A stretch of 64,000 bases of DNA from Allonocardiopsis opalescens. GTDB taxonomy: Bacteria > Actinomycetota > Actinomycetes > Streptosporangiales > Streptosporangiaceae. Shown here piece by piece: positions 1 to 7,874 of this stretch. Made by a program: the position numbers and the translations under genes. The stretch covers positions 930,001 to 994,000 of the forward strand of contig NZ_PVZC01000001.1 in the NCBI RefSeq assembly GCF_003002095.1, read 5' to 3'. The notes below the pieces were generated by a model. It worked only from the letters and a program-made list of their open reading frames with translations, was not told the origin of the DNA and searched no databases. Within the stretch, counting starts at the first letter, position 1; each line of letters begins with the position of its first letter.

Positions 1-606
1 CACGAAGGGCCGCAGCCGCTCGCGCAGCTCGTCGGGGTCCGCGCTCTGCTCGACGCGCTCAGGCCGCTCGGACCGGTACGTCATGCGGTCGGGGCATCCC
101 GATGTGCCCTCCAGTTCGAACTCGGCGACGAGTTCGCCGGTGCGCGCCTCGTACAGCCGGAAGTCGCGGGTGGTCCGCACCAGGGGGAGGCTCGTCACCT
201 CGACGCCGTCGAATCCGGGCCGGTAGTCGCACCGCCCGACCGTGCCGCCGGCGATGACGTACTCGCACAGCACCAGCGGGGCGCGCTCCGGGGAGTCGCC
301 CGCGTCCCACTCCTCGGGCAGCGGAGTGCCGCCTTCGTAGTAGTCGAGCGGGCCGCCGCCGGCGGGCCCGGCCAGCAGGTGGTGCACGACGGGGTGCGGC
401 CCCGGCCCGGCGTACGCGTCGGCGCTGCCGGTGTACCGGGACGGGTGCTCTGCCGGCCCGCCTTCAGTGGTCAGCGGGCACGGGGCGAGCGGGAGGCGCC
501 CGGGCAGCGCGGCCTCGACCGCGATCAGCCCGACCACGGCCAGCACCAGCCCGGCCAGCCCAAGCAGGGTGTAGCGCCAGGGGGGAAGTGGGATGAAGTC
601 GAGCAC
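1..606 (-). CDS. Membrane-anchored hypothetical protein, C-terminus cut by window edge
   Basis: The frame reads leftwards off the window, giving the first 202 residues. It starts at a GTG at 606; an in-frame TAG only ten codons upstream leaves no other good start. Residues about 12-32 form one strongly hydrophobic helix that follows a short N-terminal stretch with a single Arg (WRYTLLGLAGLVLAV), so the protein is probably anchored in the membrane with its body outside. The remainder is a polar domain with several cysteines (CPLTT, LCEYV, GRCDY, SGCPD) that could form disulfides outside the cell. I do not recognise a family. It is separated from the thioredoxin gene by about 95 bp and may be the last gene of that leftward group. 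Confidence 0.6.
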   Translation of the reverse strand, partial: MLDFIPLPPWRYTLLGLAGLVLAVVGLIAVEAALPGRLPLAPCPLTTEGGPAEHPSRYTGSADAYAGPGPHPVVHHLLAGPAGGGPLDYYEGGTPLPEEWDAGDSPERAPLVLCEYVIAGGTVGRCDYRPGFDGVEVTSLPLVRTTRDFRLYEARTGELVAEFELEGTSGCPDRMTYRSERPERVEQSADPDELRERLRPFV

Positions 607-701
607 CGCGGCTCCCGGGCACGGAACGTGCCCCGACTATAGCGATCCGGCCGCCCCGCGCGGGCGGGCGCCCGGGCGGGGCGGCCTCGAACACCCCGCC
701 C

Positions 702-1034
702 TCACAGCACGTCGTCGAGTTCCTGCGTCAGCCGCCGCTGGGACCGGGCGCCCACCATCGACCGCACCGGCTCGCCGCCGCGGAAGACCATCAGGGTGGG
801 CATCGACAGCACACCGTAGGCGGCGGTCGTCACCGGATTGGCGTCCACGTCAATCTGCACCACCCGGAGCCGGTCCCGCTCCTGCTCGGCGACGGCGCTG
901 AGCACCGGCGCCAGCTGGCGGCACGGCGGGCACCAGTCGGCGGTGAACTCCACCAGCACGGGGCCCTCGGCCGCCAGCACCTCGTCCGCGAAGTCCGCGT
1001 CGGTGACCTCGTCCACGCCCGCTGCCTTGATCAT
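702..1034 (-). CDS. trxA: Thioredoxin
   Basis: A 110-residue thioredoxin, the usual length. The redox motif WCPPC lies at residues 34-38 after the typical strand VLVEFTADW, and the cis-proline motif SMPTL is at 77-81. The active site has Pro-Pro between the cysteines rather than the common Gly-Pro, which is seen in several actinobacterial thioredoxins and is expected to shift redox potential slightly. The ATG at 1034 overlaps the stop of the MerR gene (ATGA), so the two are translationally coupled; an upstream in-frame start at 1055 lies inside that gene and is less likely. The pairing suggests a cytoplasmic disulfide reductase made under control of the MerR protein. Confidence 0.9.
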   Translation of the reverse strand: MIKAAGVDEVTDADFADEVLAAEGPVLVEFTADWCPPCRQLAPVLSAVAEQERDRLRVVQIDVDANPVTTAAYGVLSMPTLMVFRGGEPVRSMVGARSQRRLTQELDDVL

Positions 1035-1429
1035 GTTCGTCCTTCCAGTTCGCACCGCGGCACGGACGCTCCCTGCCGCCGCGACTCGGCCCGCACCAGT
1101 TCGGCCTCCACCCGCATCCGCACCGCCCGCAGCCGGTCCATGAGCGCGTCGATCTCGGCGAGCTTGCCGCGGTAGACGTCGAGGGAGTCGGGGCAGGAGT
1201 CGCCGGCCGGGTGGCCCGCCCGCAGGCAGTCCACGAACGGCCTGGTCTCCTCCAGTTCGAAGCCGAAGTCCTGGAGGGCGCGGATCTGCTGGACGAGCCG
1301 CAGCTCGCCGTCGCCGTACACGCGGTAGCCGTTCACCGCGCGGCGGGACTCCAGCAGCCCGCGCGACTCGTAGTACCGCAGGGTGCGGGTGCTGACGCCG
1401 GTCCGTTCCGCGAGTTCGCCGATGCGCAT
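1031..1429 (-). CDS. MerR-family transcriptional regulator
   Basis: A 132-residue MerR protein: an N-terminal winged helix (MRIGELAERTGVS, residues 1-13, then RTLRYYESRGLL), and a dimerising coiled coil at about 85-115. Between them lie Cys68 and Cys79 (DCLRAG, DSCPD), which could sense a metal or oxidant, though the exact SoxR or CueR ligand spacing is not present. I start it at the ATG at 1429 because MRIGEL is the canonical family start; a longer frame from 1462 would run through the operator-like palindrome. It precedes and overlaps thioredoxin by four bases, so it probably autoregulates the pair. The inducer is unknown. Confidence 0.85.
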   Translation of the reverse strand: MRIGELAERTGVSTRTLRYYESRGLLESRRAVNGYRVYGDGELRLVQQIRALQDFGFELEETRPFVDCLRAGHPAGDSCPDSLDVYRGKLAEIDALMDRLRAVRMRVEAELVRAESRRQGASVPRCELEGRT

Positions 1430-1444
1430 GGCACCGACGCTAGA

Positions 1445-1464
1445 CCTTGACGCCGACGTCAAGG
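1445..1464 (-). promoter_or_regulatory. MerR-type operator palindrome
   Basis: CCTTGACGCCGACGTCAAGG is a 7+6+7 bp inverted repeat, 15 bp upstream of the MerR start codon. MerR-family regulators bind such dyads between the -35 and -10 elements of their own promoters, so this is the likely autoregulatory site for the merR-trx pair. The match is by inspection only. Confidence 0.65.
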
Positions 1465-1481
1465 CAACAGGGCTGCGCGGG

Positions 1482-2237
1482 TCAGCCGGGCGACGCCTCC
1501 TCAGGCCCGGCCGGGTGGTCGACCTCGAACCACACCAGCCGCCCCAGCGGCAGCAGCTCGAAGCCCCAGCGGTCGGCCAGCGCCTCGACCAGGCCGATAC
1601 CCCGGCCGCCCTCGGCGTCGTCGGCGCGGGCGCCGCGCACGGGATGCGGCACGGAGTGCGGGCTGCCCTGGTCGCGGACCTCCACCCGGGACCAGCCGGG
1701 GGCGATGTGGACGATCACCACGAACTTGCCGCTGCCGACACCCGAGCGGGTGTGCACCAGCGCGTTGGTGACCAGTTCGCTGGTGAGCAGCACGGCGGTG
1801 TCGGTGACCGGGGCGGCGCCCAGGGCTCGGGCCACGAACCTGCGGGCGTGCTTGACCTGCCCGGCCAGCCCGGGGAAGCGGCGGCGCAGCCTGCGCACCC
1901 CGCCGGCGGCCGGGGGCGCGGAGGGCGGCTCGGCGCCGCCGCCCGCCGCGGCGCGCTCGCCGTTCACCGGCGACGGGGACCGGCCGGCGGCCGACAGGGC
2001 GCGGGCGTGCGCGGACGCGGCGGCCGACGGCACCCGCGCATGGGGCACCCCCGGCGCGGCTCCGATGGACGCGTGGGCGTCCGCGACGTCGACCACCTGG
2101 CGTACTCCCGGATCACAGCCGTATGCGGCCTTCAGCGGACCGTATCGGGCCCGTGTGCGTGTGGGGCGGTACCCGAAGTATGTCGCACAGCGGGCGGATG
2201 TTGGAGGGGTGTCGCGATTATGGTGCCTGAGGTTCAT
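1482..2237 (-). CDS. RsbW-like HATPase_c_2 ATP-binding protein
   Basis: The C-terminal half is a GHKL ATPase domain of the anti-sigma-factor/SpoIIAB type: N-box SELVTNALVH at 153-162, G1-box VRDQGS at 187-192 and glycine-rich lid GRGIGL at 211-216. Such proteins act as cytoplasmic protein kinases on anti-sigma antagonists or bind sigma factors, and actinomycetes carry many uncharacterised copies. The first ~115 residues are Ala/Pro/Gly-rich and unlike the family, whose usual length is about 140-160 residues, so the true start may lie inside (for example the GTG at residue 91). The annotated ATG overlaps the upstream AMP-ligase-like gene by 20 bp, which argues for co-transcription. No sigma factor is adjacent, so the partner is unknown. 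Confidence 0.75.
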   Translation of the reverse strand: MNLRHHNRDTPPTSARCATYFGYRPTRTRARYGPLKAAYGCDPGVRQVVDVADAHASIGAAPGVPHARVPSAAASAHARALSAAGRSPSPVNGERAAAGGGAEPPSAPPAAGGVRRLRRRFPGLAGQVKHARRFVARALGAAPVTDTAVLLTSELVTNALVHTRSGVGSGKFVVIVHIAPGWSRVEVRDQGSPHSVPHPVRGARADDAEGGRGIGLVEALADRWGFELLPLGRLVWFEVDHPAGPEEASPG

Positions 2238-3195
2238 CTATCGGGGGTTCCGGATCGCACAGCCGCACCGCTCCGAAGCGGGAGCGCGCCGCGGTCTCGG
2301 GGTGGTCGGCGGCGGTCACCCCGAAGCGCCGCACGGCGCCGGCCAGCTGCGCGGGCACGTGGCCGCGAGCGCTCACCACGGTGGCGCCGCGGCTCAGCGC
2401 CAAGGTGGTGAGCAGGGTGAACGCGAGTCCGGTGCGGGTGGCGAGCAGCACGTCGGACGCCTCCACCGGAGCGGACACCGCCAGCTTGGCCAGCCGCTCG
2501 GCCAGGTCGTCGTGGCTCAGCTCGGCACGGGGGTGGTCCAGCACCGCGCGCACCGGGGCGGCGCCGCCGGCGGCGGGCGCGGGCCCGCCGAGCAGCAGGT
2601 CCCTGAACGGGGTGGTGGCCGGGACCTCGCCGAAGGCGACCACCTGCCGCACCCGCGAGGACTCCGCCGCCGCGAGCGCCGTGTCGGCCGCGCCGCGGCC
2701 GGTAAGCAGCAGCCGGGCGTCGCTGCGGGTGAGCGCGGCCGCCGTGCGCCGCAGCGGTGCGGCGGGGTCCAGCGGCTGGGCGCAGCAGCCCGCGGCCAGC
2801 GCGGTGTGCACCGCGATCAGCTCGTCCATGCCGCGCTCGGCCAGCACGGCGACCACGTCGCCGGGGCGTGCGCCGCGTCTGGCCAGGCCGCGGGCCGCGG
2901 TGGTGATCACCGTGGCGAGCTCGCTGTAGCCCAGGGCCGAGGGGCCGGGGGCGTGCCCGGCGCCGGACCCGGGCGCCGGTCCGAGCGGGGTCAGCTCGAT
3001 GATCGCCGGGTGGCGGCCGCGGCGGCGCGCGGTCTCCAGCAGCGTCCGGGTGACCGGAGGCAGGGCGGCGGTGCCGCCGGGCGGTTCGTCGCCCCGGACG
3101 GGGAGATCATCCATGGTCGAGACCGTACGGCGGGTACGGCCGGGTACACATCCGCTGGATTGTGTAGGCGGCTGTGTATTCGTCTGCGTGTTCAT
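2218..3195 (-). CDS. Truncated AMP-dependent ligase-like protein (N-terminal part only)
   Basis: 325 residues resembling the first part of acyl-CoA synthetases: GYSELATVITTAARGLARRG, then GDVVAVLAERG, then the AAGCCAQPLDP region. It ends before the YGxTE (A5) and TGD (A7) motifs, and the expected P-loop (A3) is unrecognisable. It therefore lacks the adenylate-forming machinery and the whole C-terminal lid domain. The full neighbour at 3292-4908 looks like its nearest relative in the window, so this may be a decaying duplicate or a non-catalytic partner. The ATG at 3195 has a GAGG ribosome-binding site seven bases upstream; a second ATG at 3114 lacks one. Confidence 0.6.
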   Translation of the reverse strand: MNTQTNTQPPTQSSGCVPGRTRRTVSTMDDLPVRGDEPPGGTAALPPVTRTLLETARRRGRHPAIIELTPLGPAPGSGAGHAPGPSALGYSELATVITTAARGLARRGARPGDVVAVLAERGMDELIAVHTALAAGCCAQPLDPAAPLRRTAAALTRSDARLLLTGRGAADTALAAAESSRVRQVVAFGEVPATTPFRDLLLGGPAPAAGGAAPVRAVLDHPRAELSHDDLAERLAKLAVSAPVEASDVLLATRTGLAFTLLTTLALSRGATVVSARGHVPAQLAGAVRRFGVTAADHPETAARSRFGAVRLCDPEPPIDEPQAP

Positions 3196-3238
3196 GGTCG
3201 ACCTCGGCGGATGCCCGGAATCCGCCGGGCCGGTCCGG

Positions 3239-3270
3239 GCGGGGGAGGGGCCGCTCGGCCCCTCCCCCGC
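3239..3270. terminator. 14-bp stem hairpin between two AMP-ligase-like genes
   Basis: A perfect 14 bp stem (3239-3252 with 3257-3270) and a GCTC loop lie 21 bp beyond the stop of the 3292-4908 gene. TTTT follows on the plus strand, but the flanking genes run leftward, where no U-run follows the stem, so termination may be partial, leaving some read-through to 2218-3195. Confidence 0.6.
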
Positions 3271-3291
3271 TTTTCTCGGGCTCCGTGGCCG

Positions 3292-4908
3292 TCATGTCCC
3301 CTCCACACGGCGGACACGGAGTGCGCGGCCGTCCAGCCGGGCGAACAGCACCCGGCCCGCGGCGGTCCTGGGAATGTGCTCCACCCGGCACGGCGCCACC
3401 GCCCGCTGGTGCGGCGGCAGCAGTTCGGCGAGGTGGTCGTGCAGCTCGTCGTCGCTGACCGGGCGGCGCAGCACGACGTAGCCGGTGGCGGTGCGGCCGG
3501 GCACGGCCGCCACGGCGGCGTCGACGACGGCCGGGTGCCGCAGCAGCGCGTCCTCGACGCGCCGGGGCGAGGCCGGGCGGCCCCTGACGGTGATCAGGTC
3601 GGTGCGGCGGTCCACCACGTGGAAGCGGCCCAGCTCGTCGGCGAAGGCGATGTCGCCGGTGCGCACCCAGCCGTCCTCGTCGCCGGTGGGCGGATGGCCC
3701 CCGGCCGGGCCGCCGTGGTACTCCGACGCCACCTGCGGCCCCCGGACCAGCAGCTCGCCGGGGTCGCCCGGCACGCGGTCGGCGCCGCTGGGCGGGTCCA
3801 CCACCCGGCACTGGGTCCACGGCAGGCAGGGCCCGACGGAGCCGTACTCGCCCTCCTGCTCGGCCAGGGCGTGGAAGTGGGTGGCGGGCGCGGCCTCGGC
3901 GAGGCCGTAGGCCTGCTTGACGACGGCGCCGGTGCGCAGCCGGCAGGCCAGCGCGGTGGCGGCGGCCAGCGGGGCGCCGGTGCACACCACCAGCCGCAGC
4001 GAGCCTAAGCCGTACTGGCTGACCAGGGGGTCCTCGGCGAGCGCCCGCACCATCGGCGGGCCGACCACGGCGACCGTGACGCGGTGCCGCTCGACCATGG
4101 CCAGGAAGTCGGCGAGGTCGGGACGGGCGGCGGTGACGAGGGTGGCGCCCAGGCACAGGGAGTGGTTCAGCACGCCGCCGAAGCCGAAGGGGTGGCCGAA
4201 GGGCAGGGTGGTGGCCACGCGGTCCTCGGTGCGGATGTCGGCGGTGACGACCAGCTGGAGGGTGCCGGCCACCAGGTTGTGGTGGCGCAGCCTGGCCGCG
4301 CGGGGCAGCCCGGCCTGGCTGCCGCCGTAGCCGAGCACGGCCAGGTCGCCGGGGCCCGGCGCGGGCGGCGCCGTGTCGGTCGGCCCGCCCGGCGACATCA
4401 GCGAGGAGAAGGGCACGGCCTCGTCGGCCGCCTGCGGCCCCGGCGCCGCGCGGCGGTCCTCGTCGGTGACGCGGGCGTCGACGGTGAGCACCTGCCGCAC
4501 GCCGGTGCCGCGGCTGGCCGCCAGGCCGCGCGGCAGCCGGGCCGGGTCGGTGACCAGGTAGCGGGCGCCGCTGTGGTGCAGCAGCCGGGCGAGCAGCGAC
4601 TCCGGCAGCTGCTCGGGGACGGGCGCCACCACGCCCCCGGCCGCCAGCACACTGTGCGCGACCAGGGGGTACTCGGGGACGTTGGGCAGGTCCAGGACGA
4701 CGGTCTCGCCGGGGCGCAGCCCCTGGCGGGCCAGCCCGACCGAGGCGGCCGAGAGCGCGGAGGCCAGCCGCGCGTAGCTCAGCGTGCGGCCGGTGTCGGC
4801 GTCGATCACCGCCGGACGGGAGCCCCGCGCGCGTGCCCGGCCGAGCGTCGCCTGGGTGATGTTCACCTCAGGGATCGGCACTTCCGGGTGGGGGCTCCGG
4901 TAGATCAT
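3292..4908 (-). CDS. AMP-binding acyl-CoA synthetase-like protein with degenerate core motifs
   Basis: 538 residues covering both domains of the adenylate-forming superfamily. Core motifs are present but altered: the P-loop (A3) reads GYGGSQAGLP at about 193-202 instead of SGTTGxPKG; A5 is YGLAEAAP (334-341); A7 keeps RTGD with Asp419; A8 is DRRTDLITVRG; and the A10 catalytic lysine is replaced by Arg519 (PRTAAGR). Members of the family adenylate a carboxylate and pass it to CoA or a carrier protein; loss of the P-loop Thr/Lys pattern and of the A10 Lys suggests weak or altered adenylation. I chose the ATG at 4908 (MIYRSPH) over the extension to 4944. A perfect 18 bp palindrome lies about 230 bp upstream. 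Substrate unknown. Confidence 0.8.
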   Translation of the reverse strand: MIYRSPHPEVPIPEVNITQATLGRARARGSRPAVIDADTGRTLSYARLASALSAASVGLARQGLRPGETVVLDLPNVPEYPLVAHSVLAAGGVVAPVPEQLPESLLARLLHHSGARYLVTDPARLPRGLAASRGTGVRQVLTVDARVTDEDRRAAPGPQAADEAVPFSSLMSPGGPTDTAPPAPGPGDLAVLGYGGSQAGLPRAARLRHHNLVAGTLQLVVTADIRTEDRVATTLPFGHPFGFGGVLNHSLCLGATLVTAARPDLADFLAMVERHRVTVAVVGPPMVRALAEDPLVSQYGLGSLRLVVCTGAPLAAATALACRLRTGAVVKQAYGLAEAAPATHFHALAEQEGEYGSVGPCLPWTQCRVVDPPSGADRVPGDPGELLVRGPQVASEYHGGPAGGHPPTGDEDGWVRTGDIAFADELGRFHVVDRRTDLITVRGRPASPRRVEDALLRHPAVVDAAVAAVPGRTATGYVVLRRPVSDDELHDHLAELLPPHQRAVAPCRVEHIPRTAAGRVLFARLDGRALRVRRVEGT

Positions 4909-5135
4909 GCCCCGACCGTACGACGTGCATTTGCATCGGCACATGCGTCGAACCGTGCAGTTTCGCGCGAATCGGCGTCCGGGATGTGTAGCCGCCGCCC
5001 CGCCCGCTGCCGGACCGCCACCGGCGGCCGCCTACATCCCGCGCCCGTCGCCCGCCCGAATACCGAGACGATATATGTCCTGACCTGAGACGTCGCAGCG
5101 AACCTGAGGCGGCGGCGCGCCGAGGCGCCCTGCAT

Positions 5136-5153
5136 CTGGGCAGATCTGCCCAG
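5136..5153. promoter_or_regulatory. Perfect 18-bp palindrome, candidate operator
   Basis: CTGGGCAGATCTGCCCAG is a perfect 18 bp palindrome in the 306 bp spacer (4909-5215) between the 3' end of the LAL gene and the start of the AMP-ligase gene. No T-run follows, so a terminator is less likely than a dimer-binding site. A TATATC-like -10 (about 5070-5076, minus strand) lies between it and the ligase gene. The adjacent LAL regulators are obvious candidate binders, but this is inference. Confidence 0.5.
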
Positions 5154-5215
5154 CTGCCACGGGATAGTCCGAGTTGTCCATAGAGCTGCGCGACGGTGTG
5201 CCCGGGCCGGTGCGC

Positions 5216-7798
5216 TCACGCCGAGTCGAGCACGGTCCCCGGCTCTGCCCCGGCGTCCTGGGCCACCTGCCAGATGGCGATCTCGGTACGGGAGCGGAAG
5301 CCCAGCTTCGCCAGGATGTTGGCGATGTGCCGCGCGACCGTGGCCGGGCTGATCACCAGTTCGGCCGCGATCGACCGGTTGGTCAACCCGCCCGCCACCA
5401 GGCGGGCGATCTCGCGCTCGCGGTTGGTCAGCGCCTCCGCCGCGACCAGGGGCCGCCCGGCGGGCGCCGCCGGCCGGACCGCGGGAGCCGGGCGCCGCGG
5501 CCCGGTCCCCGCGGGCGGCTCGGGGGCGGCCGGCGGCGGAGCCGGCTCGGCGCCGCCCCGCCGCGCGTAGCGCACGGCCGCGTCCACGTCCATCGCCTCG
5601 CCCTCTAACCAGGCCTGGCGCGCCGCCGCCTCGCCGATCGCCGCGCCCGCCGCGGCCGCGATGCCGTCGGGCCCGCCGCTGGGCCCCGCCCCGCCCGCCG
5701 GATGCTTCAGCGCCGCCCGCAGCGCCGCTGCCGCCCCGGCCAGCCGCGCCGCCTCCGCGTACCGCTCCTCCCGCAGCGCCACCCCCGCCAGCGCGCCGAG
5801 CCCGCGCGCCACCCCCAGCCGCTGGCCCGAACCGTGGCTGAGCGCCACGCTCTCCACGATCCGCGACCTGGCCAGCGCGTGGTCGCCGCGCGCCGTGGCC
5901 AGCCTGGCCAGCCCGGACAGGCAGCGCGCGATCTCGGGGCGGGCGTTGACCGAGCGCAGCAGCGCCAGCGCCTCGGTGTAGTGCCGCTCGGCCGTGGCGA
6001 GGTCGCCGCGGATCTCCACGATCCGGCCGAGCCCCACCAGCGACCGCGCCACGCACCAGGCGTGGTCGATCGAACGGAAGATCCGCAGGCTCTCCGCGCA
6101 CAGCAGCTCGGCCCGCTCCAGGTCGCCTGTCATCGCCACCGCCGGGCCGTGGATCGTCAGCGCGATGCCCTCGTTCCACAGGTCGCCCTCGGCCCTGCTG
6201 ATCCGCAGCGACTCGTCCAGCAGCGGCCCGGCCGCCGCCGGGTCGCCCGATCGCAGCTCGGCCATGGCCAGGATGTTCAGCGCGGTGGTGACGGAGTGGT
6301 GGTCGCCCGCCTCCCGGCACAGCCGCAGCCCTTCGGCGCCGAACCGCTTGGCCGCCTCGCGGTCGTCGTTCTCGAAGGCCATCTCGGCCCGCCGCACCAG
6401 CGCCGCCCCCCGCAGTCCGGGGTCGGCGCCCGCGGCCGCCGCCAGGAAGCGGTCGGCCCAGCCCGCCCCCTCCGTGGACTCCCCACGCGGCACCCAGTAG
6501 GTGCGCAGCGCCACGCTGAACCGCAGCCCCTCCGCCACGTCGCCCCGCTCCAGGCACCACGACAGCGCCGAGCGCAGATTGTCGTGGTTGGCCACCGCGC
6601 GGTCCAGCCACGGCACCCGCTCGGCCCAGCTGGCGCCGATGCCCATCGCGTTGTGCCTGGCCAGCTCCTCGGCGAGCCGCAGCATCTCGTCGCGGTGCCG
6701 CCCGCGCAGCACCGCCGTGTCGCCCGCCTCGTCCAGGCGCTCGGCCGCGTACTGGCGCAGGGTGTCCAGCATCCGGTAGCGCAGGTGCCCGGCGACCTCG
6801 CGGTCCACCGTGACGAAGGACTTGTCCAGCAGCGCGGTCAGCAGCTCCAGGATCCCGTCGCGCGGCAGGGCGGCGTCCGCGCACACCGACTCGGCGAGCT
6901 CCAGCGACCAGCCGGAGAACACCGACAGCCGCGCCAGCAGCGTCCGCTCCGGCCCGGTCAGCAGCTCGTAGCTCCAGTCCACGGTGGCGCGCAGGGTGCG
7001 CTGGCGGGCCGGGGCGGTGCGCTCGCCGGTGCGCAGCAGCGCGAAGCGGTCGGTGAGCCGGTCGGCGATCTGCTGCGGCGTCAGCACCCGCACGCGTGCG
7101 GCGGCCAGCTCGATGGCCAGCGGAATCCCGTCCAGCATCCGGCAGATCCGCCCGACGGTCGGCGCGTTCGCCGAGGTCAGTTTGAAGTCGGGGTGCGCAG
7201 CCGACGCCCGGTCGGTGAACAGCCGCACCGCCTCGAAGGCCGACCAGGCCGTCGGCGCGGCCAGCGCGCAGGACGCGGGGTCGCCCACCGGCTCGGGCGG
7301 GAGGCTCAGCGGCGGCACCCGCCACACGGTCTCACCGCTGATGCGCAGCGGGTCGCGGCTGGTGGCCAGGATGGTCAGGTACGGGGCGACGGCGAGCAGC
7401 CGGCGGCACAGCGGGGCGAGCGCGTCGAGCAGGTGCTCGCAGTTGTCCATCACCAGCAGCAGCCGCCGCGAGCGCAGTGCGTCGGCGAGGGTGTCGAACA
7501 GCGCGTGCCCGGCCTCCTCGCGGATGCCCAGGGCGCCGGTGACGCGCGCGGTGACCAGCTCGCCCTGCTCCAGGTCGGCCAGCTCCACCAGCCACACCCC
7601 GTCGCGGTAGCCGTCCAGCAGCGCCGTGGCGACCCGCAGCGCCAGCCGCGTCTTGCCGATGCCGCCCACCCCGCACAGCGTCAGCAGGCGGCTGCTCCCG
7701 AGAAGCTGGGTGATCTCGGAGAGGTCGCGTTCGCGGTCGATGAAGCTGTTCGGCTCGACGGGCAGGTTGTGCCGCGGCTGCGGGCGGGGGTCGGCCAT
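5216..7798 (-). CDS. Large LAL/AfsR-like ATPase regulator with LuxR HTH (paralogue 1)
   Basis: 860 residues: an N-terminal NTPase with Walker A GVGGIGKT at 43-50 and Walker [13 protein letters not shown] at about 113-124, then the conserved [19 protein letters not shown] segment, a long middle region of helical TPR-like repeats, an Ala/Pro-rich linker, and a C-terminal LuxR-type helix-turn-helix ([15 protein letters not shown], then [18 protein letters not shown]) in the last ~70 residues. Such proteins are ATP-dependent cytoplasmic transcription activators, often pathway-specific in secondary metabolism or catabolism. Length fits the LAL class. It lies 76 bp downstream of a paralogue with the same architecture, so the pair arose by tandem duplication. 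Targets are unknown; the downstream AMP-ligase genes are candidates. Confidence 0.88.
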   Translation of the reverse strand: MADPRPQPRHNLPVEPNSFIDRERDLSEITQLLGSSRLLTLCGVGGIGKTRLALRVATALLDGYRDGVWLVELADLEQGELVTARVTGALGIREEAGHALFDTLADALRSRRLLLVMDNCEHLLDALAPLCRRLLAVAPYLTILATSRDPLRISGETVWRVPPLSLPPEPVGDPASCALAAPTAWSAFEAVRLFTDRASAAHPDFKLTSANAPTVGRICRMLDGIPLAIELAAARVRVLTPQQIADRLTDRFALLRTGERTAPARQRTLRATVDWSYELLTGPERTLLARLSVFSGWSLELAESVCADAALPRDGILELLTALLDKSFVTVDREVAGHLRYRMLDTLRQYAAERLDEAGDTAVLRGRHRDEMLRLAEELARHNAMGIGASWAERVPWLDRAVANHDNLRSALSWCLERGDVAEGLRFSVALRTYWVPRGESTEGAGWADRFLAAAAGADPGLRGAALVRRAEMAFENDDREAAKRFGAEGLRLCREAGDHHSVTTALNILAMAELRSGDPAAAGPLLDESLRISRAEGDLWNEGIALTIHGPAVAMTGDLERAELLCAESLRIFRSIDHAWCVARSLVGLGRIVEIRGDLATAERHYTEALALLRSVNARPEIARCLSGLARLATARGDHALARSRIVESVALSHGSGQRLGVARGLGALAGVALREERYAEAARLAGAAAALRAALKHPAGGAGPSGGPDGIAAAAGAAIGEAAARQAWLEGEAMDVDAAVRYARRGGAEPAPPPAAPEPPAGTGPRRPAPAVRPAAPAGRPLVAAEALTNREREIARLVAGGLTNRSIAAELVISPATVARHIANILAKLGFRSRTEIAIWQVAQDAGAEPGTVLDSA

Positions 7799-7874
7799 CC
7801 TGGCTCACGGGCTCCTCACGGCGAGGGGGCGGGGGCGGTCGGGAACGTGCCCTGCGGCTGCTGTGGCTATACCC

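Noticed and set aside
1447-4008. 853-residue plus-strand open frame
   Set aside because: Lies opposite three recognised minus-strand genes and has no protein-like features.
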